The translations under genes and the position numbers were made by a program. Of a DNA stretch of 64,000 nt, positions 17,711-29,719 are shown in pieces (the stretch's first letter is position 1; each line of letters starts with the position of its first letter). Source of the stretch: Kitasatospora paranensis (GTDB lineage: Bacteria; Actinomycetota; Actinomycetes; Streptomycetales; Streptomycetaceae); the NCBI RefSeq assembly GCF_039544005.1, contig NZ_BAABKV010000001.1, positions 7,874,001 to 7,938,000 on the forward strand, read 5' to 3'. The notes under the pieces are model-generated. The model ran no database searches. It was not told the origin of the DNA and saw only the letters and a program-made list of their open reading frames with translations.

Positions 17711-18760
17711 TCAGGCCGTCCCGTGCGCGGGCGACTTCCGGGCCGCGGCCGGGATCGGCTTGTCCTCGCGCAGCGCCTGCCACAGCTGCTGGTCCTGCGG
17801 CTCCGCCGGGACGACCCGGTTGGGGTCGATGCGGTCGTAGGCGACCGGGAGCATCAGGGTGTCCGTGGCGCTGCTGCCCAGACCCCGCATGCTCTGGGCG
17901 AAGGAGGCCAGCGAGGTGAGCGAGCCGAGACCGGAGTCGGTGGTGAGCGACTTGGTCGAGGCGTCGGCGATCCGGTAGAGCCGCACCGGGTCGTTGAGGG
18001 TGTTCTGCCGCTGGAGCTGCGAGACCAGGGCCAGCACGAACTGCTGCTGCAGGCCGATCCGCCCGAGGTCGCTGCCGTCGCCGACGCCGTGCCGGGTGCG
18101 GACGAAGGCCAGCGCCGTCGTCCCGTCCAGGGTGTGGGTGCCGGCGGCGAGCTTCAGCCCGCTGTACGAGTCGTCGATCGGGCGGTCGACGGTGATGTCG
18201 ACCCCGCCCATCGCGTCCACCAGGTCCTTGAACCCGGCGAAGTCGACCTCGACGTAGTGGTTCATCCGCAGGCCGGTCATGGTCTCCACGGTCTTCACCA
18301 CGCAGGTCGGGCCGCCCGCGGTGTAGATCGAGTTGAACATGACGCGCTCGGCCTGGTGCAGCTGCTTGCCCTTCGCGGTGGTGCAGGCCGGGCGGGTGAC
18401 CAGGGTGTCGCGGGGGATGCTGACCACAGTGGCCCGGGCCCGGCCCTGCGGGATGTGGACCACCATCGCGGTGTCGGAACGGGCCGTGCCCCCGACGTTC
18501 CCGCCGGCCAGGTCGCCGTTGACGCCGGACCGGGAGTCGGAGCCGAGGACCAGGATGTCCTGGGCGCCGGTGGGGAGCGGTGCGGGGCGGTCCTCGCCGA
18601 GTGCCTGGTTGATGTCGACCGTGTCGATGTTCGCCTGGAGGTGATGGTAGGCGAACAGGGCGATCCCCCCACCGGCAAGGGCTGTGACGAGAAGGCCCGC
18701 ACAACCGGCCAGGAATATCTTCCGGCGTCGACTGCGGGGCTTCTTCTCTTGACGAACCAT
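17711..18760 (-). CDS. LCP-family cell-wall glycopolymer ligase (LytR-CpsA-Psr)
   Basis: A 349-residue membrane-anchored enzyme. A basic N-terminus (VRQEKKPRSRRRK) precedes one transmembrane helix (~residues 15-40) and an extracellular LCP domain. Signature residues are present: LVLGSDSRSG, RSDTAMVVHI, VVSIPRDTLV, FKDLVDAMGGV and AFVRTRHG. LCP proteins transfer teichoic acid or other polymers from a lipid carrier to peptidoglycan. GAGAGG lies before ATG 18760. Apparently monocistronic, convergent with DUF2809. Confidence 0.9.
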   Translation of the reverse strand: MVRQEKKPRSRRRKIFLAGCAGLLVTALAGGGIALFAYHHLQANIDTVDINQALGEDRPAPLPTGAQDILVLGSDSRSGVNGDLAGGNVGGTARSDTAMVVHIPQGRARATVVSIPRDTLVTRPACTTAKGKQLHQAERVMFNSIYTAGGPTCVVKTVETMTGLRMNHYVEVDFAGFKDLVDAMGGVDITVDRPIDDSYSGLKLAAGTHTLDGTTALAFVRTRHGVGDGSDLGRIGLQQQFVLALVSQLQRQNTLNDPVRLYRIADASTKSLTTDSGLGSLTSLASFAQSMRGLGSSATDTLMLPVAYDRIDPNRVVPAEPQDQQLWQALREDKPIPAAARKSPAHGTA

Positions 18761-19132
18761 CAGTCGGATCCTCTCGTGCCCACCCGTGGAGCGGTCTGGG
18801 CACCTGTGAACAACATGCCTGCCACCATTGCCTGCCGGACCGGCGCGAATGTCTGATTTGCCCACGTCTCGGCGGGAAATTCGACCCGATCTGCCGGTCG
18901 GGCGTGGCTATGTTCTCATGCATTGTTCAACTACCGGTCACATGGGATTTCCGGCGCAATCAACCGGGCCTGGATAAGGGTGTGCGCGGGCTGCCGGGAC
19001 CGTCCGCGCGACACGGGCCGTGGGCCGCCGCCCGGGGGAGGACGGCGGCCCACGGCCGTGTCGTGCGGCGGGACAGATCGGCGGTCGGGCCCGTGCGGTC
19101 AGGGGTCCGGTGGCGAGCCGGTGGTGGGCCGG
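18761..19132. other. Intergenic region, 372 bp, LCP promoter and GH9 terminator
   Basis: The left half is AT-richer than the surroundings (18840-18960) and should hold the LCP promoter, read leftwards. The right half holds the GH9 terminator hairpin. No gene accepted. Confidence 0.5.
19009..19063 (-). terminator. Terminator of the GH9 cellulase gene
   Basis: Arms of about 20 bp (around ACACGGGCCGTGGGCCGCCG and CGGCGGCCCACGGCCGTGT) pair with one extra G and a 12-nt loop, 70 bp downstream of the GH9 stop on the minus strand. Confidence 0.8.
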
Positions 19133-21631
<2,499 letters not shown>

Positions 21632-21690
21632 CGGGTGGAGGTCCTTCGGGTCGTGGGGGCAGGGTCGGCAGTGTGCCGACCCCAGGTGCT

Positions 21691-21704
21691 TGGGAGCGCT
21701 CCCA
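21691..21704. promoter_or_regulatory. CebR box of the GH9 cellulase
   Basis: TGGGAGCGCTCCCA, an exact match to the CebR consensus operator known from streptomycete cellulose/cellobiose genes. It lies ~60 bp upstream of the GH9 ATG and just downstream of the predicted -10 box, so a bound repressor would cover the transcription start. Confidence 0.88.
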
Positions 21705-21707
21705 GCA

Positions 21708-21737
21708 AGTGAATCCGGATCGACCGGGACACGTCAA
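21708..21737 (-). promoter_or_regulatory. Predicted promoter of GH9
   Basis: On the minus strand TTGACG (21737-21732) is followed after 18 bp by TTCACT (21713-21708), a reasonable vegetative promoter. The CebR box begins a few bases further on. The -10 match is modest. Confidence 0.55.
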
Positions 21738-21835
21738 GATGCGTGCAGGGGCCCGCGCTCCGGTCGCCGGGACGTCCGGAGGTGCGGCGTGCGCCGGCCG
21801 TCCGGCCGCCGCGGTCGGGGCCGGCCGATGTCGGA

Positions 21836-22234
21836 TCAGGCGGCGGAGCGGTGCGCCATCGCGGCGGCGACATCGGGGCAGGTCGGGATCAGCGTCGCCA
21901 GGCAGGTGGCGCGGTACGAGGCGGCGGCCCGGCCCCGGAGTCCGGCCACGACCACCGATGCGCCCTGGCGGCGGGCCGAACGGTGGGCGGTGACCAGGGC
22001 GTTCATCCCGCAGGAGTTCCAGTGCTCCAGTCCGGAGAGGTCGACCACGACGGTGGAGGGGTGCCGGCCGAGCTCGGTCAGCAGTGCCTCGCGCAGTGCG
22101 GGAGCGGTGGACCTGTCCAGCGTGCCGTGGTAGCCGAGGACCACCCGGCCCTCGTTGCGGGACACCGTGATGGCGCGATCGGACGGGTCGCACGGGGTGT
22201 CCAGGAGGACGCGGCCGTAGCCATTGGCGTACAT
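21836..22234 (-). CDS. STAS-domain protein (anti-anti-sigma-like)
   Basis: A 132-residue protein from ATG 22234 with a GGAG ribosome binding site. It is one STAS domain: beta strand and loop VVLGYHGTLDRSTAPALREALL, then STVVVDLSGLEHWNSCGMNALV, where SCGMN holds the residue normally phosphorylated in SpoIIAA-type antagonists, here Ser-Cys. Such proteins bind anti-sigma kinases. No kinase or sigma factor is adjacent. Two CebR-type palindromes lie in its 360-bp upstream region, unusual for this class and suggesting a link to cellulose use. Confidence 0.85.
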   Translation of the reverse strand: MYANGYGRVLLDTPCDPSDRAITVSRNEGRVVLGYHGTLDRSTAPALREALLTELGRHPSTVVVDLSGLEHWNSCGMNALVTAHRSARRQGASVVVAGLRGRAAASYRATCLATLIPTCPDVAAAMAHRSAA

Positions 22235-22295
22235 GGGCTGCTCCAGGTTCCGGGTGCCCGCCGGGCCGTGGGGTGGCGGGGGCTGCACGAGAGCG

Positions 22296-22309
22296 TGGGA
22301 GCGCTCCCG
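22296..22309. promoter_or_regulatory. CebR box upstream of the STAS gene
   Basis: TGGGAGCGCTCCCG, one mismatch from the consensus, ~62 bp upstream of the STAS start and 32 bp downstream of a TTGACA on the same strand. Spacing resembles the other CebR-controlled promoters here. Confidence 0.75.
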
Positions 22310-22519
22310 CAGATCCATGGTGGCGGGTGGGCCTCCGATGATGTCAAGCGGTGTGCCGGGGATTGTTACCGGCGCGCGTGGGCCGCAAGGATCGCACGGC
22401 GCGCGAAAGCGCAGTTCGGCGGCCGATTCGGAGCGATCCGGCGGCCTCGCGAAGGCGCCGCCGGATCGGCCGCCCAAGCCGCACGGTCGAACGGGGTGGT
22501 GGGGTTGACCGGGGAACTT

Positions 22520-22533
22520 CGGGAGCGCTCCCA
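22520..22533. promoter_or_regulatory. Second CebR-like box upstream of the STAS gene
   Basis: CGGGAGCGCTCCCA, one mismatch, 285 bp upstream of STAS and 60 bp beyond the GH3 stop. No promoter is evident beside it. It may be an auxiliary site allowing looping with the 22296 box. Confidence 0.6.
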
Positions 22534-22593
22534 AGGCAGACCGCGGGGAGACCCAGGGATACGCCCGCCCACGGCCGACTGTCGGGCCGACCG

Positions 22594-25134
22594 TCAGGCC
22601 GTCCGCCAACGCACGTCCGCGAGTTCGATCCGCGCCGTGCCCTCGGTGTAGAGCATGAACGGCACGTCCACGTGCTGGAGGTCCGACCCGATCCGGCCGA
22701 GCTCCGCCACCGGCACCGCGACGGTGGCCCATCGGCCGGCCGGCAGCGCCCGCAGCCGCTCGGTGAGGTCCAGCCCGGGCTGCGCCGGGTAGTCGTCGTG
22801 GCAGGCGAGCTGGAAGGCCGCCGTCGGCGCCTCCAGCACCCGGACGTCGAACTCCACCACGCCGCTTTCGGCGTACCCGCGCAGGTCGGCCGGCCGGCCC
22901 TCGGGCTGCTGCGCGTAGACGAACGCCGGGTAGCCCTTGAACCGCAGGTCCAGGGCCGGCCCGCCGGGCCGTCCGGCGCGCGCCATCGGCACGGCCCGCA
23001 CCACCAGTACGTCGGTCACCCCGTCGAACGCGATGTGCGGCCGCGACCAGGTGTTGTGCCCGCCGATCCGCCACACGAACGGACTGTCCGGGGTGCCGAG
23101 GACTTCGACCGGTCCGGCGGCCGGGGGACGGGCGTGTCGTCCTGCCAGGTGTCCTCCGGCAGCGGGTCGTCCGCGGTGGGCGGGTCGGCCAGCCGCAGCC
23201 CGTGGCCGTACGGGAACAGCGGCTCGTGCTCGCCCTCGGGTGCCTGCTCCTCCGGTGGCACCCGGTAGCCGGGGATGTGCGGGGGATCCGGTTCGCGGCG
23301 TGCGAGCGGGCCGTGCGCGGCCACGAGAAGCCCAGCCGGCCCCGGAAGTCGTGCGCGGGCCCGCCCTCGGGTGCTGCGAACAGCAGGTCGGTCACCCCGC
23401 CGCCCTCGGTGCCCGGCAGCCAGGCCGCCACGAACGCGTCCGAGAGGTTGATCTCCTCCGTGGTGTACAGCGGCCGCCCCGTCAGGAAGACCGTCACCAC
23501 CCTGCTGCCGGCCGCCCGCAGCCGCCGCAGGGTCTCCAGGTCCCGGGCGTACGAGCGCTTGAGGCCGGCGTAGGCCAGGGTGCCCCACGGCTTGATGGTG
23601 CCCCGCATCTCCGCGTACGCGTCCTCGCCGATCACCACGACCGCCACGTCGTGGGCGGCCGGGTCGGCGCTCTCCAGGAACGGATCCACCGTGCAGTGCG
23701 CGTCACCGACCGTCTCCCGCACGGCATCGGCGACGGTCTGCGCACCCGGCAGGTCGTCCCGGGTGACGTCGTTGCCCTGCCAGGTGAGCGTCCAGCCGCC
23801 GGTCTGCTTCCGGATGTCGTCGGCGCCGCTGCCCGTCACCAGCACCCGGGAGGTGCGCGGCAGCGGCAGTGTCCCCGGACGGTGCTTCAGCAGCACCAGC
23901 GACTTGCGCACCGCCTCCCGGGCGAGTGCGCGGTGCTCGGGGCAGCCGAGCACCGCCGGGTCCGCGGCCCGATCGGCGGGGCGCGGGGCCTCCCACAGGC
24001 CGAAGCGCATCTTCACCCGCAGCACCCGGCGCACCGCGTCGTCGATCCGGTCCGGGGCGATCCGCCCGGTGCGGAGGTGCTCCAGCGTGGTGCGGTGCAC
24101 GGACTGCCAGGCCTCGCGGCCGGCGACCATCAGCACGTCGATGCCGGCCGCGATCGCGTACCCGGCGTCGCCCACCGTGCAGCCCGCCACCTCGGCGTGC
24201 GCGTCCCAGTCGCTGATCACGATGCCGTCGAAGCCGATCCGGCCCTTGAGGACGTCCGTGACCAGGTGGCGGCTGCCGTGCAGTTTGTGGTTGTAGGCCT
24301 CGCCCCAGTCGGGGGAGTGGTCGTAGTTGGCCGGGTCCTCCCAACTGCTGAAGGAGACCATCACCGACTGCGCGCCGGCGGCGATACCGGACAGGAAGCC
24401 CGCCGCGTGGATGTTGCGCACCAGGTCCTCGGGGCAACGCGCGGTCCCCCGGTCGCCGCCCTGCGCGGTGCCGCCGTCCGCGACCCAGTGCTTGATGCAG
24501 GCGGTCACGCCGGTGTCCAGGGCGGCGCCCTGCACGCCGCGCACCATCGCCGCGGCGTAGCCGTGCACCACCTCCGGGTCCTCCGCGTACCCCTCGTAGT
24601 AGCGGCCCCAGCGGCGGTCGCGCGGCGTGGTGACGGTCGGGGCGAACGTCCAGTCCATGCCGGTGGCGGCGATCTCCCGGGCGGTCGCCGCGCCGATCCG
24701 CTCCAGCAGCCGGGGTCGCGCGCGGCACCCAGCCCGATGTTGTGCGGGAAGACGGTCGCGCCGAACACGTTGTTGTGGCCGTGCACCGCGTCGGTCGCCC
24801 ACATGAACGGGATCCGGAAGCCTCGCCCCCGGTAGGCGCTCTCGGCCGCCTCCCAGAACCGGTCGACGGTCTTCACCCAGTCGCCGGGGGTGGCCCGGCG
24901 GTCCCCGCCCGGCCAGATCCCGGCTCCGTTGAGCGCCGAGCCGATCCGGTACTCCCGGACGTCCTCCGGGGTGAGTTCGGCCAGCTCCGGCTGGATCATC
25001 TGGCCGACCTTCTCCTCCGGCGTCATCCGCCGGAGGATCTCCTCCACGCGTTGCTCGATCTGCTCGTCCGGTGCCACCGCCGAGCGGACAGCGGGCCAGT
25101 CGGGGTGGTGGACGAGCGGGGGCTGTGCCGACAT
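22594..25134 (-). pseudogene. GH3 beta-glucosidase, ExoP-like, three frameshifts
   Basis: About 847 residues once repaired. From ATG 25134: IEQRVEEILRRMTPEEKVGQ; AVHGHNNVFGATVFPHNIGL; KHWVADGGT; catalytic nucleophile region GIVISDWDAH; C-terminal domain LVTGSGADDIRKQTGGW and FPYGHGL; then a galactose-binding-like ExoP tail (WSRPHIAFDGVTDVLVVRAV) to 22594. This matches exo-1,4-beta-glucosidases acting on cello-oligosaccharides. Breaks lie near 24710 (G run), 23281-23285 (C5) and 23123-23127 (C5); one extra base each restores the frame. No signal peptide: cytoplasmic. Last gene of the CebR-box operon, 86 bp after the GT2/PIG-L gene. Confidence 0.85.
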
Positions 25135-25220
25135 CTCTGCTCCAGGGGCGTGACGGGGTAGGGGACGGCCCGGCGGCCGGCGGGCGCCCGGCCGGCCGGG
25201 CGGGGGGAGCGTGGGGCCGG

Positions 25221-26837
25221 TCAGGAGTCCGCGACCCAGAACTCCTCGACCGTGCGCCCGTTGACCCGGGCCAGGAACTCGGGCGGGACGACCGCGCGCT
25301 GCTGTCCGGGCGCGTACAGCGTCACCTGGGTGCGGTGCTCGGCGAGGGCGGCGCGTTTGACGGCGAGCTGCGGGGCGATGTCCCGGGCGACCCGCCGCTC
25401 CGGCCGCCGCTCGCCCGCCGCCGGCTCACTGCGGTTGACGAAGGCGAACTCCCGCTCCGTCCGCTCGTCCCACACCACGTACCGGAACACCTTTGGGGTC
25501 AGGCCGAGTTCGGTCAGGCACTCGACGGCGATCTCCCCGGTGAGCCGGTGGTCGGCGTTCAACTCCCGGACCTCGTGCGGCAGGTAGACCTCGGTGACGT
25601 CCCGGTGCTCGGCCAGCAGCTTGCGGACGGCGTCCCGGAAGTCCGCCACCGAGGCGGCCAGCGCGGTGTCGGTGAAGCCCAGCAGCCGGACGTCCTCGGC
25701 GGCCACGCCCAGCACCCCGACCGCGGCACGGGCCTCGCCGGCCCGGACGACCGTGAGCTCCTCGGGGGTCGGGTCCGCGTGGATGCCGAGGACGGCCGCG
25801 TGCGAGCGCGAGCCGTCGGTGGCGAACACCACGCCGACCCGGTGCCCGGTCGCGGTCAGCCGGGCGATGGTGCCGCCGCACGCGATCGTCTCGTCGTCCG
25901 GGTGCGGCGCGAACACCAGCACCCTCCCGGCGTCCGGCCGGGGCGCGGTCAGGTGGGCCGCGCACGACGGCAGCTCCCGCTCCCGGATCAGGTCGTTGAT
26001 CAGGAAGAAGTGGTTGTCCGGCACCAGCCTGGTGATCGGCGTGTCGAACTTCTCGGCGAAGTAGCGGTAGTTGGCGGCCGCCGACCGCATGTTGTCGGCG
26101 TAGCTCTTCGGGTGCGGCACATGGATCGCCGCCGCGTCCCGGTCGAGCACGAACCGGTCGCCCGCCCGGTGCAGCCGGTAGGCCAGGTCGACGTCCTCGG
26201 CGCCCCAGGCCCGGTACGCCTCGTCGAACCCGCCCACGGCGCGCAGCCGTTCCGTCCGCGCCGACACGTTGCAGGTCCAGTACACCAGCCACGGCGCGGG
26301 CTGGTCGGCGAAGTCGTCGCCGTACTTGGCGTAGAACTCCTCCCGGATGTCGAGCCAGCGGCCCTCGGCGCGCAGCCCGGCCATGGTGGCGTCCGGGTCC
26401 GCGTAGTCGATGGCCCGCTCGATCTGCGCGCCGTCCTCGTTGTCCTCGTTGAAGCAGTACACGTAGCCGCAGACGGCGACAGGTGCCTCGGCGGCGCGGT
26501 GGCTCGCCAGGTGCGCGGCGACCGCGCCGGAGTGCAGCAACACCCCCGAGTCCACGAAGACGGTGACCTCGCCCGCGGCGTGCGCCAGCCCGAGGTTGCG
26601 GGCGGCCGCCACCCGGTAGCCGCGGTCCTCCTGGTAGAGGTAGCGCAGCCGCAGCCGGTCGGCGAACGCGGCGGCCACGTCGGCCGAGCCGTCCGTCGAA
26701 CCGTCGTCGACGACCAGCACCTCGAAGGCGTCAGCCGGCAGGCTCTGCCGCGTCAGCGACTCCAGGGTGAGCCGCAGCAGCCGTTGCCGGTTGTACGTCG
26801 GCACGACCACGCTGACCTGCGGAACGCTGGTGACCAA
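25221..26837 (-). CDS. GT2 glycosyltransferase fused to PIG-L deacetylase
   Basis: A 538-residue bifunctional protein. Residues ~1-300 are a family 2 glycosyltransferase (VSVVVPTYNR, VLVVDDGSTDGS, FVDSGVLL, acceptor-site GAEDVDLAYRL). From ~325 a PIG-L/LmbE domain has the zinc motif FAPHPDDETIACGG and a later ADH. PIG-L enzymes remove N-acetyl groups from GlcNAc conjugates, so the fusion may add an N-acetylated sugar and deacetylate it. The start is a TTG at 26837 behind GGGAGGGG, 107 bp inside the end of the transporter gene, an unusually long overlap; start moderately certain. Confidence 0.85.
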   Translation of the reverse strand: MVTSVPQVSVVVPTYNRQRLLRLTLESLTRQSLPADAFEVLVVDDGSTDGSADVAAAFADRLRLRYLYQEDRGYRVAAARNLGLAHAAGEVTVFVDSGVLLHSGAVAAHLASHRAAEAPVAVCGYVYCFNEDNEDGAQIERAIDYADPDATMAGLRAEGRWLDIREEFYAKYGDDFADQPAPWLVYWTCNVSARTERLRAVGGFDEAYRAWGAEDVDLAYRLHRAGDRFVLDRDAAAIHVPHPKSYADNMRSAAANYRYFAEKFDTPITRLVPDNHFFLINDLIRERELPSCAAHLTAPRPDAGRVLVFAPHPDDETIACGGTIARLTATGHRVGVVFATDGSRSHAAVLGIHADPTPEELTVVRAGEARAAVGVLGVAAEDVRLLGFTDTALAASVADFRDAVRKLLAEHRDVTEVYLPHEVRELNADHRLTGEIAVECLTELGLTPKVFRYVVWDERTEREFAFVNRSEPAAGERRPERRVARDIAPQLAVKRAALAEHRTQVTLYAPGQQRAVVPPEFLARVNGRTVEEFWVADS

Positions 26838-28026
26838 GACCCCTCCCGAGGGCGAGTAGCAGGGCCGCCGCCGCCGACAGCAGCGCGCAGGCCCAGAAGA
26901 CGTCGGTGAACCCCGCCCACTGCGTGACCGTCCCCGCGGTGGCACCGCCGAGCAGGATCCCCGCCTTGAACGAGCTGGAGTACAGCGCGGACGCGGCGCC
27001 GACCCGGTCGGCCATCGCGTCCTGGAGGATCGTCACCGGGATGCTCAGGACGATCGACGTCCACACGGCGTTGGGCAGTTGGAGCAGCACGAGGAGCCAG
27101 GCGCTGTGCACGTTCGGCAGTGCGGCGAAGAACAGCACCGCGCAGCAGGCCCCGACCAGCACGAGCCGCCACTTGCCGAACCGCTCGGCCCGCGAGCCGA
27201 GGTACATCATCACCGGGATCTCCAGTGCGGAGGCGACGCCGAGCAGCACGCCGGTGAACCCGGCCGCGAAGTGCAGGTCCTTGGTGACGAACAGGGCGAT
27301 GTCGATCTGGTAGATGCTGTTCACCGCGAGCAGCAGCACCACGGCCGTCATCAGCAGCGCGGATCGGCGGCCGATGCCCCGGTACGGGCTGCCGGCGGCC
27401 GCGCCGCCCTGCTCCACCCGGAGGTTCGGCAGCCGCCACAGGCAGAGCGCGCCCGCCGCCAGGTACAGCGCCGACGCCGTCAGGAACAGCGTGCCGAAGC
27501 CACGGACGTCGATCAGCAGGAAGCCGAGCGGCGGCCCGACGATCCACGCGAGCGAGGTCACCGACCGCAGCGCCGAGTTGAAGAACGTCGCGTCCATCGC
27601 CCGGTTGTCCGCGAACTCCCGCGTGTAGGCGAAGAGCTGCGAGAAGCAGGCGCTGCCGATGCCGAAGAACACCGCGGCGGCGGCGAAGAGCAGGTAGTAG
27701 TCCCGGAATGCCGAGTAGCAGAGCGCGCCCACCGCCGACAGCAGCGAGCAGAGCGCGAGCAGCGAACGGCGGTTGCCGATCCGGTCCGACATCGCGCCGA
27801 CCACCAGGTCGGACGCGATCTCCATCACCGCCCGGCCGGCGAAGAACAGGCCGATCATCAGCGGGGTGGCGCCGACCTTGTCGGAAAGGAACAGGCTGAC
27901 CGACGTCGTCACCATCGCCCCGGCGACGCCGATCATCCCGGTCGCGCCCACCAGCCCGCCGAGCGCACCGTCGCCCAGCAGCCCGCGCAGGCCGACGGCG
28001 GCCCGCCCCGCCCGCCCGCCGCTCAC
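26731..28026 (-). CDS. MFS transporter, SET-type sugar efflux family
   Basis: A 431-residue protein with about 12 transmembrane helices. The helix 4-5 region QLFAYTREFADNRAMDATFF followed by RSVTSLAWIVGPPLGFLL resembles SetA/SetB sugar efflux pumps, which export glucosides and lactose analogues. GTG 28026 overlaps the flavin monooxygenase stop by four bases (GTGA). In context it probably exports the operon's glycosylated product or protects against it. The last ~40 residues (from ~LGRGLGHQRS) are in DNA shared with the next gene and look atypical, so the true end may be affected by a sequence error. Confidence 0.82.
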   Translation of the reverse strand: MSGGRAGRAAVGLRGLLGDGALGGLVGATGMIGVAGAMVTTSVSLFLSDKVGATPLMIGLFFAGRAVMEIASDLVVGAMSDRIGNRRSLLALCSLLSAVGALCYSAFRDYYLLFAAAAVFFGIGSACFSQLFAYTREFADNRAMDATFFNSALRSVTSLAWIVGPPLGFLLIDVRGFGTLFLTASALYLAAGALCLWRLPNLRVEQGGAAAGSPYRGIGRRSALLMTAVVLLLAVNSIYQIDIALFVTKDLHFAAGFTGVLLGVASALEIPVMMYLGSRAERFGKWRLVLVGACCAVLFFAALPNVHSAWLLVLLQLPNAVWTSIVLSIPVTILQDAMADRVGAASALYSSSFKAGILLGGATAGTVTQWAGFTDVFWACALLSAAAALLLALGRGLGHQRSAGQRGRADVQPATAAAAHPGVADAAEPAG

Positions 28027-29663
28027 CGCGCCACCTCGGCCGTGCCGAGGCCGACCGTGCCGAGGCCGACCGTGCCCACGCCGACCGGGTCGGCCGCGGC
28101 CGCGGTGCCGGCGGGGCGGGCCGCCACCGGGGCGTGGCCTCGCTGCCGGTAGGGCAGCCACGGCGCGATCGCCCGTCCGGCCGGCACCTGCCGCGCCCGC
28201 CGGGCGTCGCCGGTCGACACCGACCCGGCCGCGACCAGCCCCGCCAGGACGGGTTCACCCAGCCCCGCCAGCAGGCGCAACCGCAGCTCCGCCAGGTCGA
28301 ACAGGCCGTCCTGCACCGCCGCGTCCTGCGCCGGGCCGCCGGGGCGCAGGCCGGCCGGCCCCACCTGGGCGGAGACCGTCCGCCAGAACCCGGCGAAGTC
28401 CACCGCGGGGTCGGCCACCGTGCCGGACAGCAGGCCGATCCGGACGGTCTCCAACCAGCAGTCGTAGTACCGGCGGTCGCCGAGCCGCCCCATGTGCTCG
28501 GCGCACCAGCGGGCCCGCTCCGCCGGTTCGGGCAGGGCGACGGTGCCCTCGAAGACCCGCAGCGCCCATCCGGCGATCGCCTCGAAGTACGGGCAGGCGG
28601 TGCCGAAGGCCTCGGTGTCGACCGGGGTGTTGACGATCGCGAGGGTCGGGTCGGCCAGCGGGAAGAAGTGCTCGTACAACTCCTCCCGGACGAGCCCGGG
28701 CAGGAACGAGTAATCCGGCAGGCCGTAGCCGAGGCAGAGCACCACGGTGTCGTAGCGGGCCCGCAGGCCGTCCGCGAACACCACCGAGCCCTGTGGCTCG
28801 AACCGTTCGAACGCGGGCCGCACCCGGACGTCGCCACGGTGCACCGCGGGCACGATCCGGTCGTTGACGTGCACGGCGCCGTGGAATCCGGTGGTCGGCA
28901 GCAGCCCGCTCTCCCGGTACATCGCGAAGTAGCGCGGCTCCAACTCCTCCAGCCGCGCCAGGAAGTCGCGGTAGGGGAGCTCCTCCATCGCGACCCGCCC
29001 GATGTAGGAGAACAGCGCGTCGTTGTAGGCGCCGCCGACCGTCCGTGGCAGGAACAGCGCGCGGTGGCGCACCGACCACTCCACCGTCGCCCCGCCCGCG
29101 GCGAGTTCGGCCGCGATGTCGGCACCGCTGACCCCGCCGCCCACCACCAGTACCCGGCGGCCGGCGAAGGGCTCCGGGCTGCGGTAGTCCTTCGCCGTGA
29201 TCACCTGCACCCCGGCGGCCGTCGGCGGCAGGTGTTCGGGCATGCGGGGCTCCCACAGTTCGCCGCTGGCGACCATCACCGCGTCGAACGCCTCGGTCGC
29301 TTGCCCGGCGCCGGACCTGGCAGTGACCTGCCAGCGGCCGTCCCGCTTCACCACCGAGCGCACCTCGGCGCCGAAGCGGGTGACCGGCAGCACACCGAAC
29401 TCGCCCGCGTAGGACCGCAGGTACCCGTGCACCTCGGCCAGCGTCGGGAAGTCGGCGGCGAACGCCGGCGGGTGGTCGGAGTAGGGGAAGCTCATCCGCG
29501 AACTCTGCATCCGGACACTGGCGTAGGCCCCGGCCGAGGCCGGGTTCCAGATGCCGCCCACGTCGGCGGTCCGCTCGTACACCACCGCCTGGTGGCCCCG
29601 TTCCAGGGCCTGCTTGGCGCAGGTCAGTCCGGCCGGACCGGCGCCGATCACCGCGATCCGCAT
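28023..29663 (-). CDS. Flavin-containing monooxygenase-like oxidoreductase
   Basis: A 546-residue FAD/NADPH enzyme: VIGAGPAGLTCAKQAL at the N-terminus, YLRSYAGEFGV, and second nucleotide fold VLVVGGGVSGADIAAEL (~residue 175), the layout of class B monooxygenases and Baeyer-Villiger relatives. A C-terminal extension of ~150 residues ends in VGVGTVGLGTVGLGTAEVAR from 15-bp tandem repeats (28037-28085). It may oxidise N, S or a ketone on the pathway intermediate. 56 bp downstream of the radical SAM gene; GAGAGGGG ribosome binding site before ATG 29663. Confidence 0.85.
   Translation of the reverse strand: MRIAVIGAGPAGLTCAKQALERGHQAVVYERTADVGGIWNPASAGAYASVRMQSSRMSFPYSDHPPAFAADFPTLAEVHGYLRSYAGEFGVLPVTRFGAEVRSVVKRDGRWQVTARSGAGQATEAFDAVMVASGELWEPRMPEHLPPTAAGVQVITAKDYRSPEPFAGRRVLVVGGGVSGADIAAELAAGGATVEWSVRHRALFLPRTVGGAYNDALFSYIGRVAMEELPYRDFLARLEELEPRYFAMYRESGLLPTTGFHGAVHVNDRIVPAVHRGDVRVRPAFERFEPQGSVVFADGLRARYDTVVLCLGYGLPDYSFLPGLVREELYEHFFPLADPTLAIVNTPVDTEAFGTACPYFEAIAGWALRVFEGTVALPEPAERARWCAEHMGRLGDRRYYDCWLETVRIGLLSGTVADPAVDFAGFWRTVSAQVGPAGLRPGGPAQDAAVQDGLFDLAELRLRLLAGLGEPVLAGLVAAGSVSTGDARRARQVPAGRAIAPWLPYRQRGHAPVAARPAGTAAAADPVGVGTVGLGTVGLGTAEVAR
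28037..28085. repeat. 15-bp tandem repeat encoding a VGLGT tail
   Basis: About three copies of gtgccgaggccgacc with small changes, in frame at the 3' end of the monooxygenase gene. Copy number may vary between strains. Confidence 0.75.
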
Positions 29664-29719
29664 GTCCACCCCTCTCGTCGGGCGTCGTGGCATCGGCCGG
29701 GCGGGGCCGGCCGACGGGG

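Larger units (their letters stand above)
22235..22593. other. Intergenic region, 359 bp, with two CebR-like boxes
   Basis: Between the GH3 stop and the STAS start, both minus strand. It carries palindromes at 22296 and 22520 and a TTGACA (22347-22342, minus strand) that may be the STAS -35 box. The operon upstream may end here; no strong hairpin was noticed. Confidence 0.55.

Noticed and set aside
23016..23588. Independent gene between GH3 fragments
   Set aside because: It contains the GH3 segment PGYRVPPEEQ to FPYGHGL and lines up with the flanking fragments at two C5 runs.
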